Positions 1 through 14,797 of a stretch of 64,000 nucleotides of DNA are shown here, piece after piece. A program made the translations under genes and the position numbers. Source of the stretch: Cheilinus undulatus (taxonomy: Eukaryota > Chordata > Actinopteri > Labriformes > Labridae); NCBI RefSeq assembly GCF_018320785.1, contig NC_054866.1, positions 37,487,000-37,550,999 on the forward strand, in the 5' to 3' direction. Within the stretch, counting starts at the first letter, position 1. Each line of letters begins with the position of its first letter. A model generated the notes under the pieces. The model was not told where the DNA came from and ran no database searches. It saw only the letters and a list, made by a program, of their open reading frames with translations.

Positions 1-1039
1 GCCAGTCTTCTTTCCCACCCAATGGTGCCCTCACCAGCTTACTTGCCACATCTATACCTTACTTCAGCCTCAATTTGTGGCCCAAACATGCCTAAAAGAT
101 CTACACAGTACTGTATATCTACTCAGTCCTCTATATATTTTAATTTTTTCTGATAATTGTTTTGTCAGGGTGACTTAACCTTTCATCGAACAGTGTTTCC
201 AATGTGTGATGTAAAGGGGGTGGACAAAATATTAGAAAGACTTCTTAAAATAACAAAAAAGGGTTTTAAATGGATAAACACTTTTTTTAAGTCCTCAAAG
301 CCTAAGGTGACACTTTGAAATCACTGTTTTCAAATTCTAGGTAAGATACAAGTTTAGCTGTACTGTAATCCCCCTGGTATTCTGTTGCACATGAGTGTTA
401 CTCTTATGTCTTTATTCATTTGTTAGTTTTTTTCTCATCCATTTGTTTGATGTAAAACTATGTACATCAAAGAATGATGTTCAATACTTGAAATCTAAAT
501 AAAAAGAAAATTTTAAAAAAGCAATTGCTGTTTTTGCCAAATCAGCTGTAAAAAATAGGGATACTGTATGAGATAACAAAATCAGGCTTTTCCAACCTCT
601 GAGATATCTGGCATTGGCTTATGTAAACTCACCTTCATTATAAATCACTCACTACCATAGTTAAAGATTTTGTCATCTTTAAAATAACCCTTTAACCTGA
701 CCTCTACAAATAGTTGGCAACACCAAAATTACATTTACAAATAAATAAATAAATACCAAAATGATTACATAAAGTGGGGTTTCTTCTTGCAGTGCATCTG
801 GACTTGATGGTGATAATGAGCCTTTATGTAAAAACACTCAAATGTGTTGTATGCCTTTTTTTTGCACAACTTGAAGAAGATAATGGCTGATGAAAGCAGA
901 ACAAACACTGCAATAGATGTCAGATATCTAAGGAGGTTTGTTAAAGTCTCATATTAGAGTCTAGAGTACTGTGGGGCCCAGGGTTAAAATGTAAAAGATG
1001 ATGTGTGCCATAAAGTTGGTGTTTCATTGTGAATCTAAC
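1..1039. other. Left flank: AT-rich non-coding, intron 1 of the ACTMAP-like gene on the minus strand
   Basis: No coding exon can be supported here. I searched the minus strand for the expected second ACTMAP exon (the cysteine-protease-like start with a PQCGLVALW-type motif) and found nothing, so intron 1 probably runs past the left edge. The plus strand contains a possible transcript end, listed separately. A short (AAAT)n run lies near 740-752. Confidence 0.5.
498..503 (+). terminator. Candidate polyadenylation signal AATAAA of an upstream plus-strand transcript
   Basis: AATAAA sits at the end of an A/T-rich stretch with the composition of a vertebrate 3' UTR and is followed by a T/GT-containing segment. 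No coding sequence belonging to it is in the window. The hexamer is common in AT-rich DNA, so this is only a candidate. Confidence 0.25.
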
Positions 1040-1245
1040 CTGCTCTCCCTCTGATGAAGCAGTAAGAGGGCCTCAGTGTGGTTCCCCTCTACAGGACTCC
1101 TGCTGCTAGCTATAGTCTGATACAGCTTCTTCTTAGATGCTGAGGCTGGAGGAGGTGGAGGTGGACCTGGAGCTGGAGGAGGTGGTGGAGGACAGCAAGC
1201 AGGCGCAGGTGGTGGAGGAGGAGGAGGAGGAAGTGGTGGTGACAT
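1040..1245 (-). CDS. actmap: ACTMAP-like actin maturation protease (C19orf54 homologue), first coding exon only
   Basis: On the minus strand an ATG at 1245-1243 opens an exon of about 68 codons. It reads MSPPL, then long proline runs broken by Ala/Cys/Gly, then KKKLYQTIASS, SPVEGNHTEALLLLHQRES. It ends at AGCAG|GTTAG, a donor with GT at 1039-1038. Human C19orf54/ACTMAP has the same plan: an N-terminal polyproline region followed by a segment ending in LLKLHKDRFR, where the fish has LLLLHQRES. The family removes the acetylated N-terminal residues of actin. Only the disordered proline-rich part is present; the protease domain lies beyond the left edge. Its head-to-head position with snrpa matches the human arrangement and is the best support for the call. 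Proline-rich sequence alone would be weak evidence. Confidence 0.72.
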
Positions 1246-2090
1246 GGGACACTCTACTGATATGCTTTTTTAATGCTCCTTTTGAATGACAAAAGCATGT
1301 ACAATGTTTAGTAAGACGTTCATATTTTCATGGAGGGCTATTACATCAGCTCAGACAGTTAACAGTTCACTTAGCAAACACTTGAGCTTACAGTCACCCA
1401 CCCACTTTCCTCTCTTCTTACCTGAAACAGCTGAGCTAACGTTAGCTGCTAGCTACAGTCAAGGTGGTCATCTTGTACAGTTATCCATGTTCTGTTTAAA
1501 ATACTATCCGCCTTTTTCTTCTCCTGTACAAGAGTATTATTCGTATGAAGACGATAATAAAGCGTCCTCCCACGCCCACTCATGGGTCTAGTACAGCTAG
1601 CTAACAGTATCGATGTTTATCCATATTTGGCAGTGTTTTCCCCGTCCCTCTTCTTCTTCGTGTTTTTGTTGGCTCACACATCAACGATAAGGCGCTAGTC
1701 CGCCCTCTACTGGAACTGGATATATGGCGTACAAACTTTATTGTATGCCAAAGTGGAATTGAATCATTATTAAACTATGTAATTCAGTTCAGTCACATGT
1801 ATCCACGTAACATCGAAGACGAAAGAGACGGAACAAGGCTGACATTGCGTGAGGTGTATGTAACCTAGGCTAGTGCCATAGGTGCAAGCGACTTGAGCAA
1901 ACTGAATACATAACCTTTTTTATTCTTTTGTCTACACAAATAGTCTCCCTGAGATACTTAGTGCTTAGTGGTTGCACATGAGTATATATAAATATAACGT
2001 ATGTGGTAAGTCAAAACTGTTTGGATAGGCAACACAAACTGACGAGGAACCACAGTGAGGAAACAAACACCGGAAATAGTGCTTCGTTGT
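1246..2090. promoter_or_regulatory. Divergent promoter region between actmap (minus) and snrpa (plus)
   Basis: This roughly 850-bp interval separates two start regions facing away from each other and holds no convincing ORF of its own. Near the snrpa side there are an ETS-type ACCGGAAA at 2069-2076 and a TCGCGAGA motif at 2097-2104, both typical of TATA-less housekeeping promoters. The rest includes short palindromic GCTAGC/GTTAGC-like words. Confidence 0.55.
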
Positions 2091-2099
2091 TATATATCG

Positions 2100-2148
2100 C
2101 GAGAACAACGCGGGATTTGCGTGGTCGGGTTTCATTCATCACTCCGCG
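2100..2148 (+). other. snrpa: snrpa exon 1 (5' UTR, non-coding), 5' end approximate
   Basis: A GC-rich segment ends in CTCCGCG followed by GTGAGT at 2149, a near-perfect donor. Intron 1 (319 bp) runs to the AG at 2466-2467, eight bases before the start codon. The transcription start cannot be fixed; the TCGCGAGA word at 2097-2104 suggests it is close by. Confidence 0.65.
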
Positions 2149-2475
2149 GTGAGTATTTCATCCAAATCAAGCTAACTAAATGGTACCGTCCTTACATTTT
2201 AACTGCGTTAAAATGAATCAAATTGGCTTTGTATCGTATTTGTAGATTTCTTTTGACGAGAGAGCTAAACAGGGAGCCTATATAGATAGATAATGTTAAC
2301 TATAGCTAATAGTCAGCTAGCGTTTATGCTAACGTACACTCCACGTTATTCAGGCTTGTTGCTTTTTGCTAACATTTGCTAGCTAGTAATCAAGTCTGTA
2401 GACCCTTTCCCACCAAACTAGTTTGAATTAGTTTGTTAAAAAACATACTCCTCACCAAAACTTGCAGGTTAAGAG

Positions 2476-5449
<2,974 letters not shown>

Positions 5450-5703
5450 AGATCTCTCAGGACCAGTTTTTCTTTTAACAAACATGGACACAAATACAGG
5501 TTTCTCTACTGTAGACCAAAACTTCAACACATTTTAGATAATGACTGTTGTTGCACAGTTGAAGTTTCCTCCAAGATTACATGTAAGTATACACACTCTG
5601 CTTAAAGCTGCTTTGATTCATCCAAGAACTCTGTGTCCTTATGAAAAATGTTGATTCTTTGGCTTTTTTTATTTTTTATTTTGTTACAAATTTGTCATAA
5701 AGC

Positions 5704-5762
5704 ATTGCACCCAGAGTCTGGTCTGCCAGACATTGTACCTGGAGCTTTTTTACTGAATTAAA
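5704..5762 (+). promoter_or_regulatory. snrpa: U1A polyadenylation inhibition element (PIE) and poly(A) signal
   Basis: The 3' UTR has ATTGCAC at 5704-5710 and ATTGTAC at 5732-5738, separated by a GTCTGG (5716-5721) / CCAGAC (5726-5731) hairpin. Eighteen bases later comes ATTAAA at 5757-5762, the likely poly(A) signal, followed by a TTTGTG word. In vertebrates two U1A molecules bind an AUUGCAC-type and an AUUGUAC-type box in their own 3' UTR and block poly(A) polymerase, lowering U1A output. Both boxes, their order of spacing and the signal distance fit that element. The motif match is direct; function is inferred from the known mechanism. Confidence 0.9.
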
Positions 5763-5789
5763 AATATTCCTTTGTGACCATGCTTTGCC

Positions 5790-8700
5790 TCACTTTGTCC
5801 AACAGATGGTGCTATAAACCTACTTCTTCCACGACAGTCAGGTCTGTTATACTGGGGTAGGAAGAGACATGTTGATAACAACCAAAGCATTAACTCTAGA
5901 TTTTGATATGTTCTTTTTATCTTGTCCTTTCATGTGTGTCCAAAAGCGTGTTGAAATATGTTGGTACTTTATATCGTTGTCTAAAAAGGATTGTGAACTT
6001 TAAAGCTTTTTATATTCAAAAAAATGTTTTCATCATATTTCAAAAAAGAAGTAGCTTTTTCAATGAAGACTCCAACCGTCAGCACTGGCATGTGCAGTGG
6101 TCTTTATCAGAACTATTTCCTCATTTTCATGGTCCAGATGAAGAGTTTGAAAAAATATGTTGTAGAGAAGAGAGAGGCCTTGCTGTCATGGCAACAACAG
6201 CCTCTAGCTGGGCTCAATTTGTGCCCGCTGATGTGAATTTCTCAAAACTTAAAATTAACAATAAATTGGATTTTTTTTTTTTTTTTTTTGCTTTAGAGAA
6301 AATCTGTTCCATCTGTCTGATGAAGAACAGGAACAAAGTAAGCTGTCATTTTGTTCAGAACATGTCACTCTGGCTTCTACAATCAGTTTCAATCTGTTTT
6401 TGACGTTCGCAGTACATTTCTGTACAAATCATTTTCTACTATTTATGGCTTTTGTGCTCAACTTGCTGCAGTCAATCAGACAAGATCATTATTTTTAAAG
6501 GCTGTCAGGCATCATCTACTGGCTTCTCCTGAGCACACATGCACAGCTTTTTGTGGTTGCATGTTCTTCTGTCACGTTTTAAAGTTAAATAGTTTTTAGC
6601 CCCGCCAGCGATTCCTAAACCAGAAAACAAATGTTTAGATTTCTCAGTCATTACTTTGTAGTTGCTTGAAATGCCTGACTGACTCAGAAACAGATAATTT
6701 AATCAGGAATTTATGAATTCAGCCATGGCAACACGCCTGCAGTGCTGCAGCTGATGTGTTTGTAAATACTAATTCCACTTTATTAGAAACAAAGCATTTT
6801 CCGGTGCTTTGTTTTCTGGAGTTTTAATCTAAGCCGTGTTCCTGATGCACAAGAAAGCCAGAAAACAAAGATGTTTTACAGAGTAGATGTTTCACGCCAA
6901 TGTTTGGACAGTTTTGAAGCTTAGGGTTGAAGAAGTGCCAAGATACTTACTTTGTGAAATTGCTCATAGGTGGCACTGATGGTTTGCAGTTCAACCTCAC
7001 TTTTAGTCATTCAGAGGCCCTAGGCAATGACCAGTATCAAGGCCCTTCCTTGTGAAGCTGAAAGCAATCGTAGCAAGTGCACAAAATATTGTAATGAGTC
7101 TTTCTTCAGGAAAAAAAGTCAGAGAAATAGAGGAATACCCAATCGCAGTTGTAAATATATACCCAAGCACCCAACAGCACTTGTTCGTCAGCTCCTAGAG
7201 GATTATCAAACTCACCACATCAAAATATTTTAACTCTTCTCTAGGCCAGGTGTAACTTTTGAAAAATAAATGAAACATATGCTCCTAGAACTTTTCTTTA
7301 GCTACCATTCATGCGTTTTCATTTATTACCTGCTCCTTTACTTCACATTAATCCACCAGTTCATTGTTTAAGTGTGTTTCTAGCAGTGGTCACTAACTGG
7401 TGGCCCTCAGGCCAGATCAGTCCTCCCAAAGTTTCCCATCTGGCTCCCAGATTAATGAATTCTGAAGATGTAAGGGGGAAAGTGTGTTGTGTTATTTAGG
7501 GTATCTTTTTACCTGAAATCCCTACAGTAGTTGAATCAACCCCAAAACAACTGTGTTTGATTTAGTTTTATCAGGAAACACTTCATTTTTGATCTTGTTT
7601 GCGAAATTTCCCCCTCAGCCATTATTTATGAATATGATGCATAACAACACAAATTTATCAGTCAGTTCTCAATTAAAGCTGCAATTTCCTGCAAAAACAT
7701 TTTGCTTCAGGCTCTTGAGAGTGCAATAAAACTAGACATTTATGTTTTTTATGACAGCCCCAGATATATGAAGTTAAAATGTCTCGATCACCCCTTGTGC
7801 TTGGCTGTAGTATAGGCCATAGGGACTGATGTCACTGTAAAAGGCTCACATAAATTTTAAAAGAAAATGAAAATATTCAATCAAGTTTGAATAAGACCAA
7901 AATATTTATTTCATTTGAGTTTATCCGAAAGTCTGACCCTGCATCGTTTATAAAGAAAAAATCTATCTTGTTAAAATGTAGTTGGTTTATAGCAGAGTAC
8001 CTGTTGATCCTTGGAAAGGCTTAAATAATCAAATTGCACATTTTAAATTTAAGGCCATAAGTTAGACTTTTACCAATGGGATGTCTTACATTTTACAAGG
8101 CATTTTGAGTAAGGCATGTCCTATCTGTTTTTTTCTAGTCAACCTACTATGATTTTTATAACCCCCACCCACTCACACACACACACACACACACAACTTG
8201 TTGCATAAATATTCTCCATAATTCAGTGTTGGATGTTCTAAATTTCCTGGAGGAGGACCCCAGACCCCTCTCGGATTTTACCTAACTCGCTGTGATTTAA
8301 TGAACTTGGTGCTGCTGTGAAACACTAGTTCAGTGTTCTAACATCTGGGCTATCTGGTTGCCCACTAAAAAATCCTTGCTCTTATTTCAACAGGTGTTCC
8401 CCAACAAAAACATAATTCTATTTTTTAACATTAAAATTTTTTAGAATAAGCTCAGCACTTAAATTGTCTTATGATAGATATCTGTATACGGTATATTGAT
8501 GGAATAGATGCAACAAAAATTTCCCTGTACCTTTTGACATTTAGTTAACAGTTCAGTAAAACAGAAAATTCAGTCCTGGTTGAGCCTACCATGAAATGCC
8601 ATGCCTCTCATTTTTGAGACTTGACCGTGCAAAAACTGTTTGTTTTTTTTTTGTCCAGTTCAGGATTTAGAAGTCTTTAATTTGATTTTTTTAAAGGAAT

Positions 8701-9506
8701 TCTGTGAAAGGGCTCTACCCCTTGAATTTCCCTCAGGATTAGAAAGTATCTATCCATCTTGTTGGGGCCAGAGGTCCTCCCCAGGGCTTCCTTTGATAAT
8801 GACATCTAATAATAATAATAATTCAATTTGAACAATTGTTGACACTCAAACATCTCAATCATTGACAGTCATTTTGATGTATACCTTATATTGATGCACG
8901 GCTATTACAGATTGCTTCGGCTAATAAACTATGGCTGAAAAGGTTTGTCAACCACATTTTTTTCCACAAGAGAAGCTAAGAATAGAGAAAAGTAGGCATT
9001 TGAGGAAAAAATTAGAGGGAGAAATTAGTTAAGTTTTTGTCTAGGACACTAAAACAAGATTAATATGTTAGAGCTGGACTGCTAGACATTTAAGATTCAT
9101 GATGTTTCAGTGTTTTTCTTTAGTGTATTTTAAAAATAAACAATCGTATTGATAGTGAATTAACATGAGTGTTTTACATCTATACTTATCTTACAATTTG
9201 GCTGATCAGGCTAAAACCTTGTATCTCACTTTTTCATTGTTTTGATTTTATTTCGTGAATAAGTGCTGTCGGTTGCCCTTTACATCTGTCAGTCAATTCT
9301 AACAAATTTTAAAGCATTCAAAAGTGTACAAAATAAAATCATAAATATGATCATTCAATATTGTTATTTGAAAAATACAGCTTTTTTTTATTCACCAAAA
9401 AGTATGGATTGTGGAGAATGGAGGTTTTAGCCCAAAGTGTGGCTTAAAGTCTGAAATGTAAAGACTTCACTGAGTAAAACTGGTCTCAAATGTTTTATCT
9501 TTGATA
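5790..9506. other. Intergenic region downstream of snrpa; no gene supported
   Basis: AT-rich, with a T18-20 run near 6270-6289 and a (CA)11 microsatellite at 8174-8195. Open frames at 5903-6403, 7027-7233, 7311-7499 and 8640-8831 have no domains, no splice context and low-complexity composition. I see no RNA gene. Confidence 0.6.
8174..8195 (+). repeat. (CA)11 microsatellite
   Basis: Uninterrupted CA dinucleotides directly visible. Confidence 0.95.
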
Positions 9507-9618
9507 TTTACCTCCACCAAGGAGGTTATGTGATTGGCAGGGTTTTTTTTTAAGGATTCTTTACTATTGGGAGTTAGGGCTAATGGCAGAGCTCTGCGCT
9601 ATCTGAGTGCTTTTCTAG
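9507..9618 (+). repeat. Dispersed repeat A, short internally deleted copy
   Basis: Starts TTTACCTCCACCAAGGAGG and ends GAGTGCTTTTCTAG, the same termini as the longer copies at 11891 and 38146. The centre (the CATAACTCAAAAAG and GATCCAGGAAT blocks) is missing, leaving only the head, the AAGGATTCTTTACTATTGGG block and the tail. The family is a non-coding element known widely in fish genomes by sequence; I do not assign it to a transposon class. Confidence 0.8.
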
Positions 9619-11890
9619 TTTATTTTAAGACCAAGACTAGACTTAATCCAGAATATCTACCAAAATTAACACTTAAAATTTCTATATCTCGAGGCCCCTA
9701 TAAGCGCAAGGCCCCAGGTAATTTCTTACCTTTTCCCTGTGGTTAAACCGCCTGTGTTTAACGAGTCTATAGTCTTCCAGCGAGCTGCCTGGGTTCACGT
9801 TTGACCTATGACTTTGTATGTCACTCCCTGTCTCCCCCGATATCCTACTCTATACCATGTCCTGCCAAAATTAAGCCATAAAATGCCCAAACAAATAGTA
9901 AAAATGAAAGTCCATCTCTGCTGCAGTGTGAAAGTACAAACAAGTGTTTTATAAAGTATTTGTAAAATGTTTTCTTGACAAAAAGTATTGATTACATAGG
10001 CAGAATGTCCAGTGTTATATAACTGGATGTTTTCCAAAGCAGTGAAAATATGCAGCATTTAAAAGATAAACTGAAGCTAAGTGAGTAAGTGCACGACTGT
10101 GTTGTATTTTTTTTGCTTAGATTTTTAAAGTCATTATTTGAAAAGCATCCCTAATTTAAAGCTCTCAAATGCATGTATTGATAAAATGATGTTCTAGTTG
10201 TCATTTTATGAGTACTCTGTGAGTAATTAGTACAACAAATATTTAATGAATGCAAATTGGTACAGTTTCTCCCGTGTTTACAGTTGTCTCCAGTTTGCCA
10301 ATTAGCAAACCCTTTCTGTATCTTTCTCAGCAGATCCTCAAAGGCCCCTGGCAGCCTTCACACACAGTTGGTTTGTAGAGTAATTAAATGCCAATGAAGA
10401 CCACCACCAGCACCATCTCCTCTCAAAGGCTGGATTCACGAGTGTTTGGGTGGTTTTCTGTGTGAATTAGTCCTGAAAAGCTTAATTTAGACTCACAGTA
10501 TCAACTGTGCCCACAGTGCACACAGTGGGCCTCCCTGTTGTGGACTTAAACTGTGCCCTGAGTAATTGTCTTCAGGTCAGCTCAGCAGTGTACACAGAAA
10601 TGCACATTCTTCTGTAGATTCCCAAGCCTTTCCACACTCCCTTATTTTGCCTTGAGAAAGCGCTGACCTTAGCCACCAGGGCGCCATGTGTGTGTGTGTG
10701 TGTGTATGTGCGTAATTGAGTGTCGCATGCTGTTGGCAACTTGCCTGGTGCATTCCCATTCACCAACACAGTGATCCTTCAGTTGCAGGGGGTTGAAGGC
10801 AACTTTTCCTGTGGGCTGTGAGTGGGAATTGTGTCTGAGATTGAAAAATAAAAAAATCACACCGAGACGAAATCAGTGGTGATAGCTCACATCTGCAGGC
10901 GTGGGCATTTTCTACAAAGACGTGCCATGGCGGTTGCTGTTAAAGGGTCATAGTTTCTTTTTTAGTGCCATTCTTTTAAGGGTGAAGTAATGTCAGAAAC
11001 AACTGCTTCTGGCCTCTAAAAATAATGTTTAAGCTTTTCTCTTTTTAAGTTATCTATTTCCCAAAACCAAGTGACTTGCAGAAAATGCTAGGGGGCAAAA
11101 TATTGTCTGAATAAGCTGCTTAACTGTATACAGGGCGACTCAAACAAAGTATATCCTTAAAGCTCCTGAGAGAAACTGTTGAGTAGTTTCATTACTGCCA
11201 ACTCCTGTGGACACAGCAGTACCTATAATGAAAAATCTCTCAGCCATAGCCATGAGTCTCAGTGAAAAAAAAGCTATTTCTGCTGCTTCACCTTACACCT
11301 ACCTTTTGGCAGCATTCGCAGACATTAAATTCAGCTATGTAGAAATAATTGGTCTCTTCTGGTTTGGTGGATGATATAGAGGTGCCAGTATTCTTTAAAG
11401 GCAGGTTCATCACCAGCTGAAAATTCCTAACAGGAGCTTTAAATTCTGAGATATGTGGCTAGAAATGTTAAACTAAGGAGTCACAGCTCTGTTGAATGGA
11501 GAAGTACAGCAACATAACAGAGACCAAACTTGGAGATATAGATACTTCACTAAGTTTTTTAATCATAGCTTCAATAAAGTGCATTACTATGACTTTGATA
11601 TCGTCAGACTTATGACAGCTTTGACCTCTTTTCCCAGGCAAACTCTTTGGAAATGAGCATTAGAAACATTGTTTTATGAATGTTAAGACTGACAGATTAC
11701 AGTTGACATGTTGTTTTAGAGCTCAGCAATCATGGTTTTTAATAAACTTTAACAAAATAACTCAAACTGAAATGTAAAAATCCAACTCTATTGTGCCAAC
11801 AAAACTAATACATAAGATAAAATTGGAAAGAAAACACCCCAATTTTCAGTCTTTAGAACAAGCATATTTTGGCTGACACTTCCTTGAGGA
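9619..11890. other. Intergenic, no gene supported
   Basis: AT-rich, with a TG microsatellite at 10687-10705. ORFs at 10572-10860 on the minus strand are readings through that microsatellite. Nothing else recognised. Confidence 0.6.
10687..10705 (+). repeat. (TG)n microsatellite
   Basis: Nine TG units are directly visible. Confidence 0.9.
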
Positions 11891-12573
11891 TTACCTCTGC
11901 CAAGGAGGTTACGTGACTGGGTTTGTTCATTTGTGTTTGTTTGTTCGTTTGTTTGTTTGCAACATAACTCAAAAAGTCATGGATAGATTTTCATGAAAAT
12001 TTCAAGAAATGTCAGAAATGGCATGAGGAAGAAATGGTTAGAGTTTGGGACTGATCCGGATCACCGTTTGGATCCAGGAATTTTTAAAGGATTCTGTACT
12101 CTTGGGAGATAGGGCCTATGGCGGAGGTCTGCGCTGTTACCACTTTACACCAGGAGATGGCGGAGATGAGTAACTTATTCAGTTTTGGAGTTTATAGAAT
12201 TTGAAAGACGCACCCGGTGGAGGTGACGAGTTGGAGCATAATAGAGAGAAAGACAGCGAATTGTAGCAAGAGTACTCACAATGCTGGGAGGAATAGAGGA
12301 ATATTCACCCTCTGCCTTGACTTTCAGTCTAACTGGACGACTTTCAGTCGTCCAGTTAGACCATGGGTGCTTCCGCCATGACAGTCCACATGTAGCAAAG
12401 CCAATGCTTTGCCTCACCATGTCTCCACCCCACTGGGGAGGGAGTTATCGGCGAATTAGATTTTGGGAGTCATCTGGATCACCGTCTGAATCCAGGAATG
12501 TTTTTAAAGGATTCTTCACTATTGGGAGATAGGGCTGATGGTGGAGGTCTGTGCTCTCTGAGTGCTTTTCTAG
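11891..12573 (+). repeat. Dispersed repeat A, long copy with internal segment
   Basis: Head TTACCTCTGCCAAGGAGG, then CAACATAACTCAAAAAGTCA, GATCCGGATCACCGTTTGGA and AGGATTCTGTACTCTTGGG. About 340 bp follow that are absent from the 9.5 kb copy, beginning TGTTACCACTTTACACCAGG (about 12135). The GATCACCGTCTGAATCCAGG - AAGGATTCTTCACTATTGGG - GGAGGTCTGTGCT - GAGTGCTTTTCTAG half then appears again. The same architecture recurs at 38146-38848. ORFs at 12175-12642 are readings through it and not genes. Confidence 0.85.
12327..12361. repeat. Perfect 15-bp hairpin with 5-nt loop
   Basis: GTCTAACTGGACGAC (12327-12341), loop TTTCA, GTCGTCCAGTTAGAC (12347-12361). It lies inside dispersed repeat A. The sister copy at 38.6 kb has only the right-hand half here, so the left arm is a later inverted micro-duplication. 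Confidence 0.95.
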
Positions 12574-13680
12574 CTGTGTTAAACCGACCCTTTCCCCAGC
12601 CACCCAAACCTGGGGATAAAATGGCCAGATCTGATTTGTCAAGACTTAACACAATGTAACTTCAGGGTCTAGGAGTTGTATTCAAATATTAATTTAGAAA
12701 AAACAAAATGAGTAGTAAGGAGTAGCATACACTTTAAGGCTAACCCTGCATAGGAGATGGATACGCCCATTGTTTTTCATCTGGCGTGTCCAGTTACTTT
12801 AAGGTGGGTTTGGCCTAAAAATTGAGGCTGAAGTGAGGCATGTAATGGTGACTAAGCCCACATGAGGGCACTGTTGGGCAAGGAAGAGTGGAGGGAGGAT
12901 TGACACAACCCCACTTATGCTCTGGATGTCCTTGCATATAAGCAGGTGCATTAGAAAATAATCTGTTTGAAAAATAACTAATTCCACACCTTTAGGGTGG
13001 AGCAAGCGTTGATGTGGCAAGTAAGCAAGGCCTGGGGTACTGTCTGGATGGTAGTAGGGTTGCAGCAAGTTGTTGGTCATGCTGTGGATGTTCCAAAGGT
13101 CTGGAAAATGGGAGCAGCGGGGGCGGGCATGTTACTAAGGGTGAAAAGGCCTGGGCAAAAAATGCCTTTGAGCTTAACCATGGTACATAATTTATGTAGT
13201 TTTTCATTATATGATATGAAAATGTTCTGATCCTTTAGAGTCTCTCTTATTACTATTCATTCTACACTAAAAAATAAACTAACACTTTAACTTTTTAATG
13301 CTTTGAAAAAAACCCTAAACTTTCATATCAGCATTCAGTGCTAATAAAAACGCAACTAAAACTGAAGAAAGTCAAAACGATATAAAAATAAAAAATATTA
13401 TAACCCTGTGAATGACTATCCAGAGGGGGAAAATACACGAGGGAATCATTCCCTTGTAAATGATCGGAATTGTTTTACTAGAAGCTCGATGATGATTTGC
13501 CCTTTAATCCAGTAAAGACATCAAACCTAAATCATAACAGCTTTGTTAGTTTATGTGGTCTGGCTAAAACAGATCTACAGTGATCTTTGGTTGAAAAGAC
13601 ACGTGGCCTTTAGATGGCGCCAGATACACAACGCTTTCATATATAAAACACCTAAAGGCTGTAGAAGTTGCAGATGTTTT
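12574..13680. other. Intergenic, no gene supported
   Basis: Mixed AT-rich sequence. The ORFs at 12799-13230 on both strands have no domain or splice context. Nothing recognised. Confidence 0.55.
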
Positions 13681-14760
13681 GTTACTTCTCACGTGATCGT
13701 CATAGGTTGTCCTTTAACCACTTCACCCTGCGCTGTGACGTCTCTGCGTTTCCGGCCGCTTGGTTAGAATTCAGCTCGTGCTTTTGAGGTCAGTGGCTCC
13801 TCTATGCAAATCACCCCTCTGCTCCTCAAGAGCCCTCTGTTCTGCTCTGGGGTCACTGCAGAGCGCAGGGCCACGGAAACAACAGCGGTTGCCAGGGAAG
13901 CTTTTGAGCAACAAGCCTGTGATAGACCTTCAGATAGCTAGAGGAGGAGGAGGCAGCATCTCATTAGGTTCCCCTCTGATAAAGAAGGTCCACATTGTGC
14001 GGAGGTCTTAGGTCCAAGAAGACGAGCGCTGGGAGTAAGATGTGGAAAATATGCCATGTGACTGGTGCCAACAGTAAAAAGATGCCTTTACACCAGCCTA
14101 CAGTTCTCCTTTATTTTTATGCGCTCAGCCGGTTATTTGCAGCCTGCGGCATCATTAAGTAGCGGCATGAGCGCACAAATACAGGCAGCGGCAGCTGTCG
14201 GAACAAGCTTATCCAAAATATGGGTTCCTAAGAAATCAGGCTACGGGAAGGCGCATTTTGGGCACCTGCGCCACGTGTGCCAAACGCATGCGCGTAAAAG
14301 CCGTTCACTTCAAAGAGAGAACACTTCAAACTGATTTCGCGTCATTTTCTAAATGCGAATAACTTGAGGGTCATCACCCGTTGCACGAGCGGTATTTTAA
14401 TTATGTTGGCTTATTGAAACTTCCCCATTCAGGGGCCATCTGAGCACGTGAAAATCTGCGCGAAAAGGCAGTTAATTGGCGCGGCGGAGCTTTGAAGTAG
14501 TAAAGAGGCTGAAACTGGGGGAGAGGAGCGAGAGAGGTGGAGAAAAAGGTAGAGAGATGTAACCGAAAACCGAAAAGAAGGGGCTGAAACTTGTTCAGGA
14601 TAATCCCAGGCGTAAATCTGACACATATGGAGTGAAAAAAGTTGAAGCCCAAGTGGGTAGAGGAAGAAGGAGGGAGTGATGGGATCGTTGGTGCGCGCTG
14701 GGAACCGTCCGAACAAGAGCAGAAAGACGGATATTCCCTGCCTCAGGACACACCCTCCAT

Positions 14761-14797
<37 letters not shown>

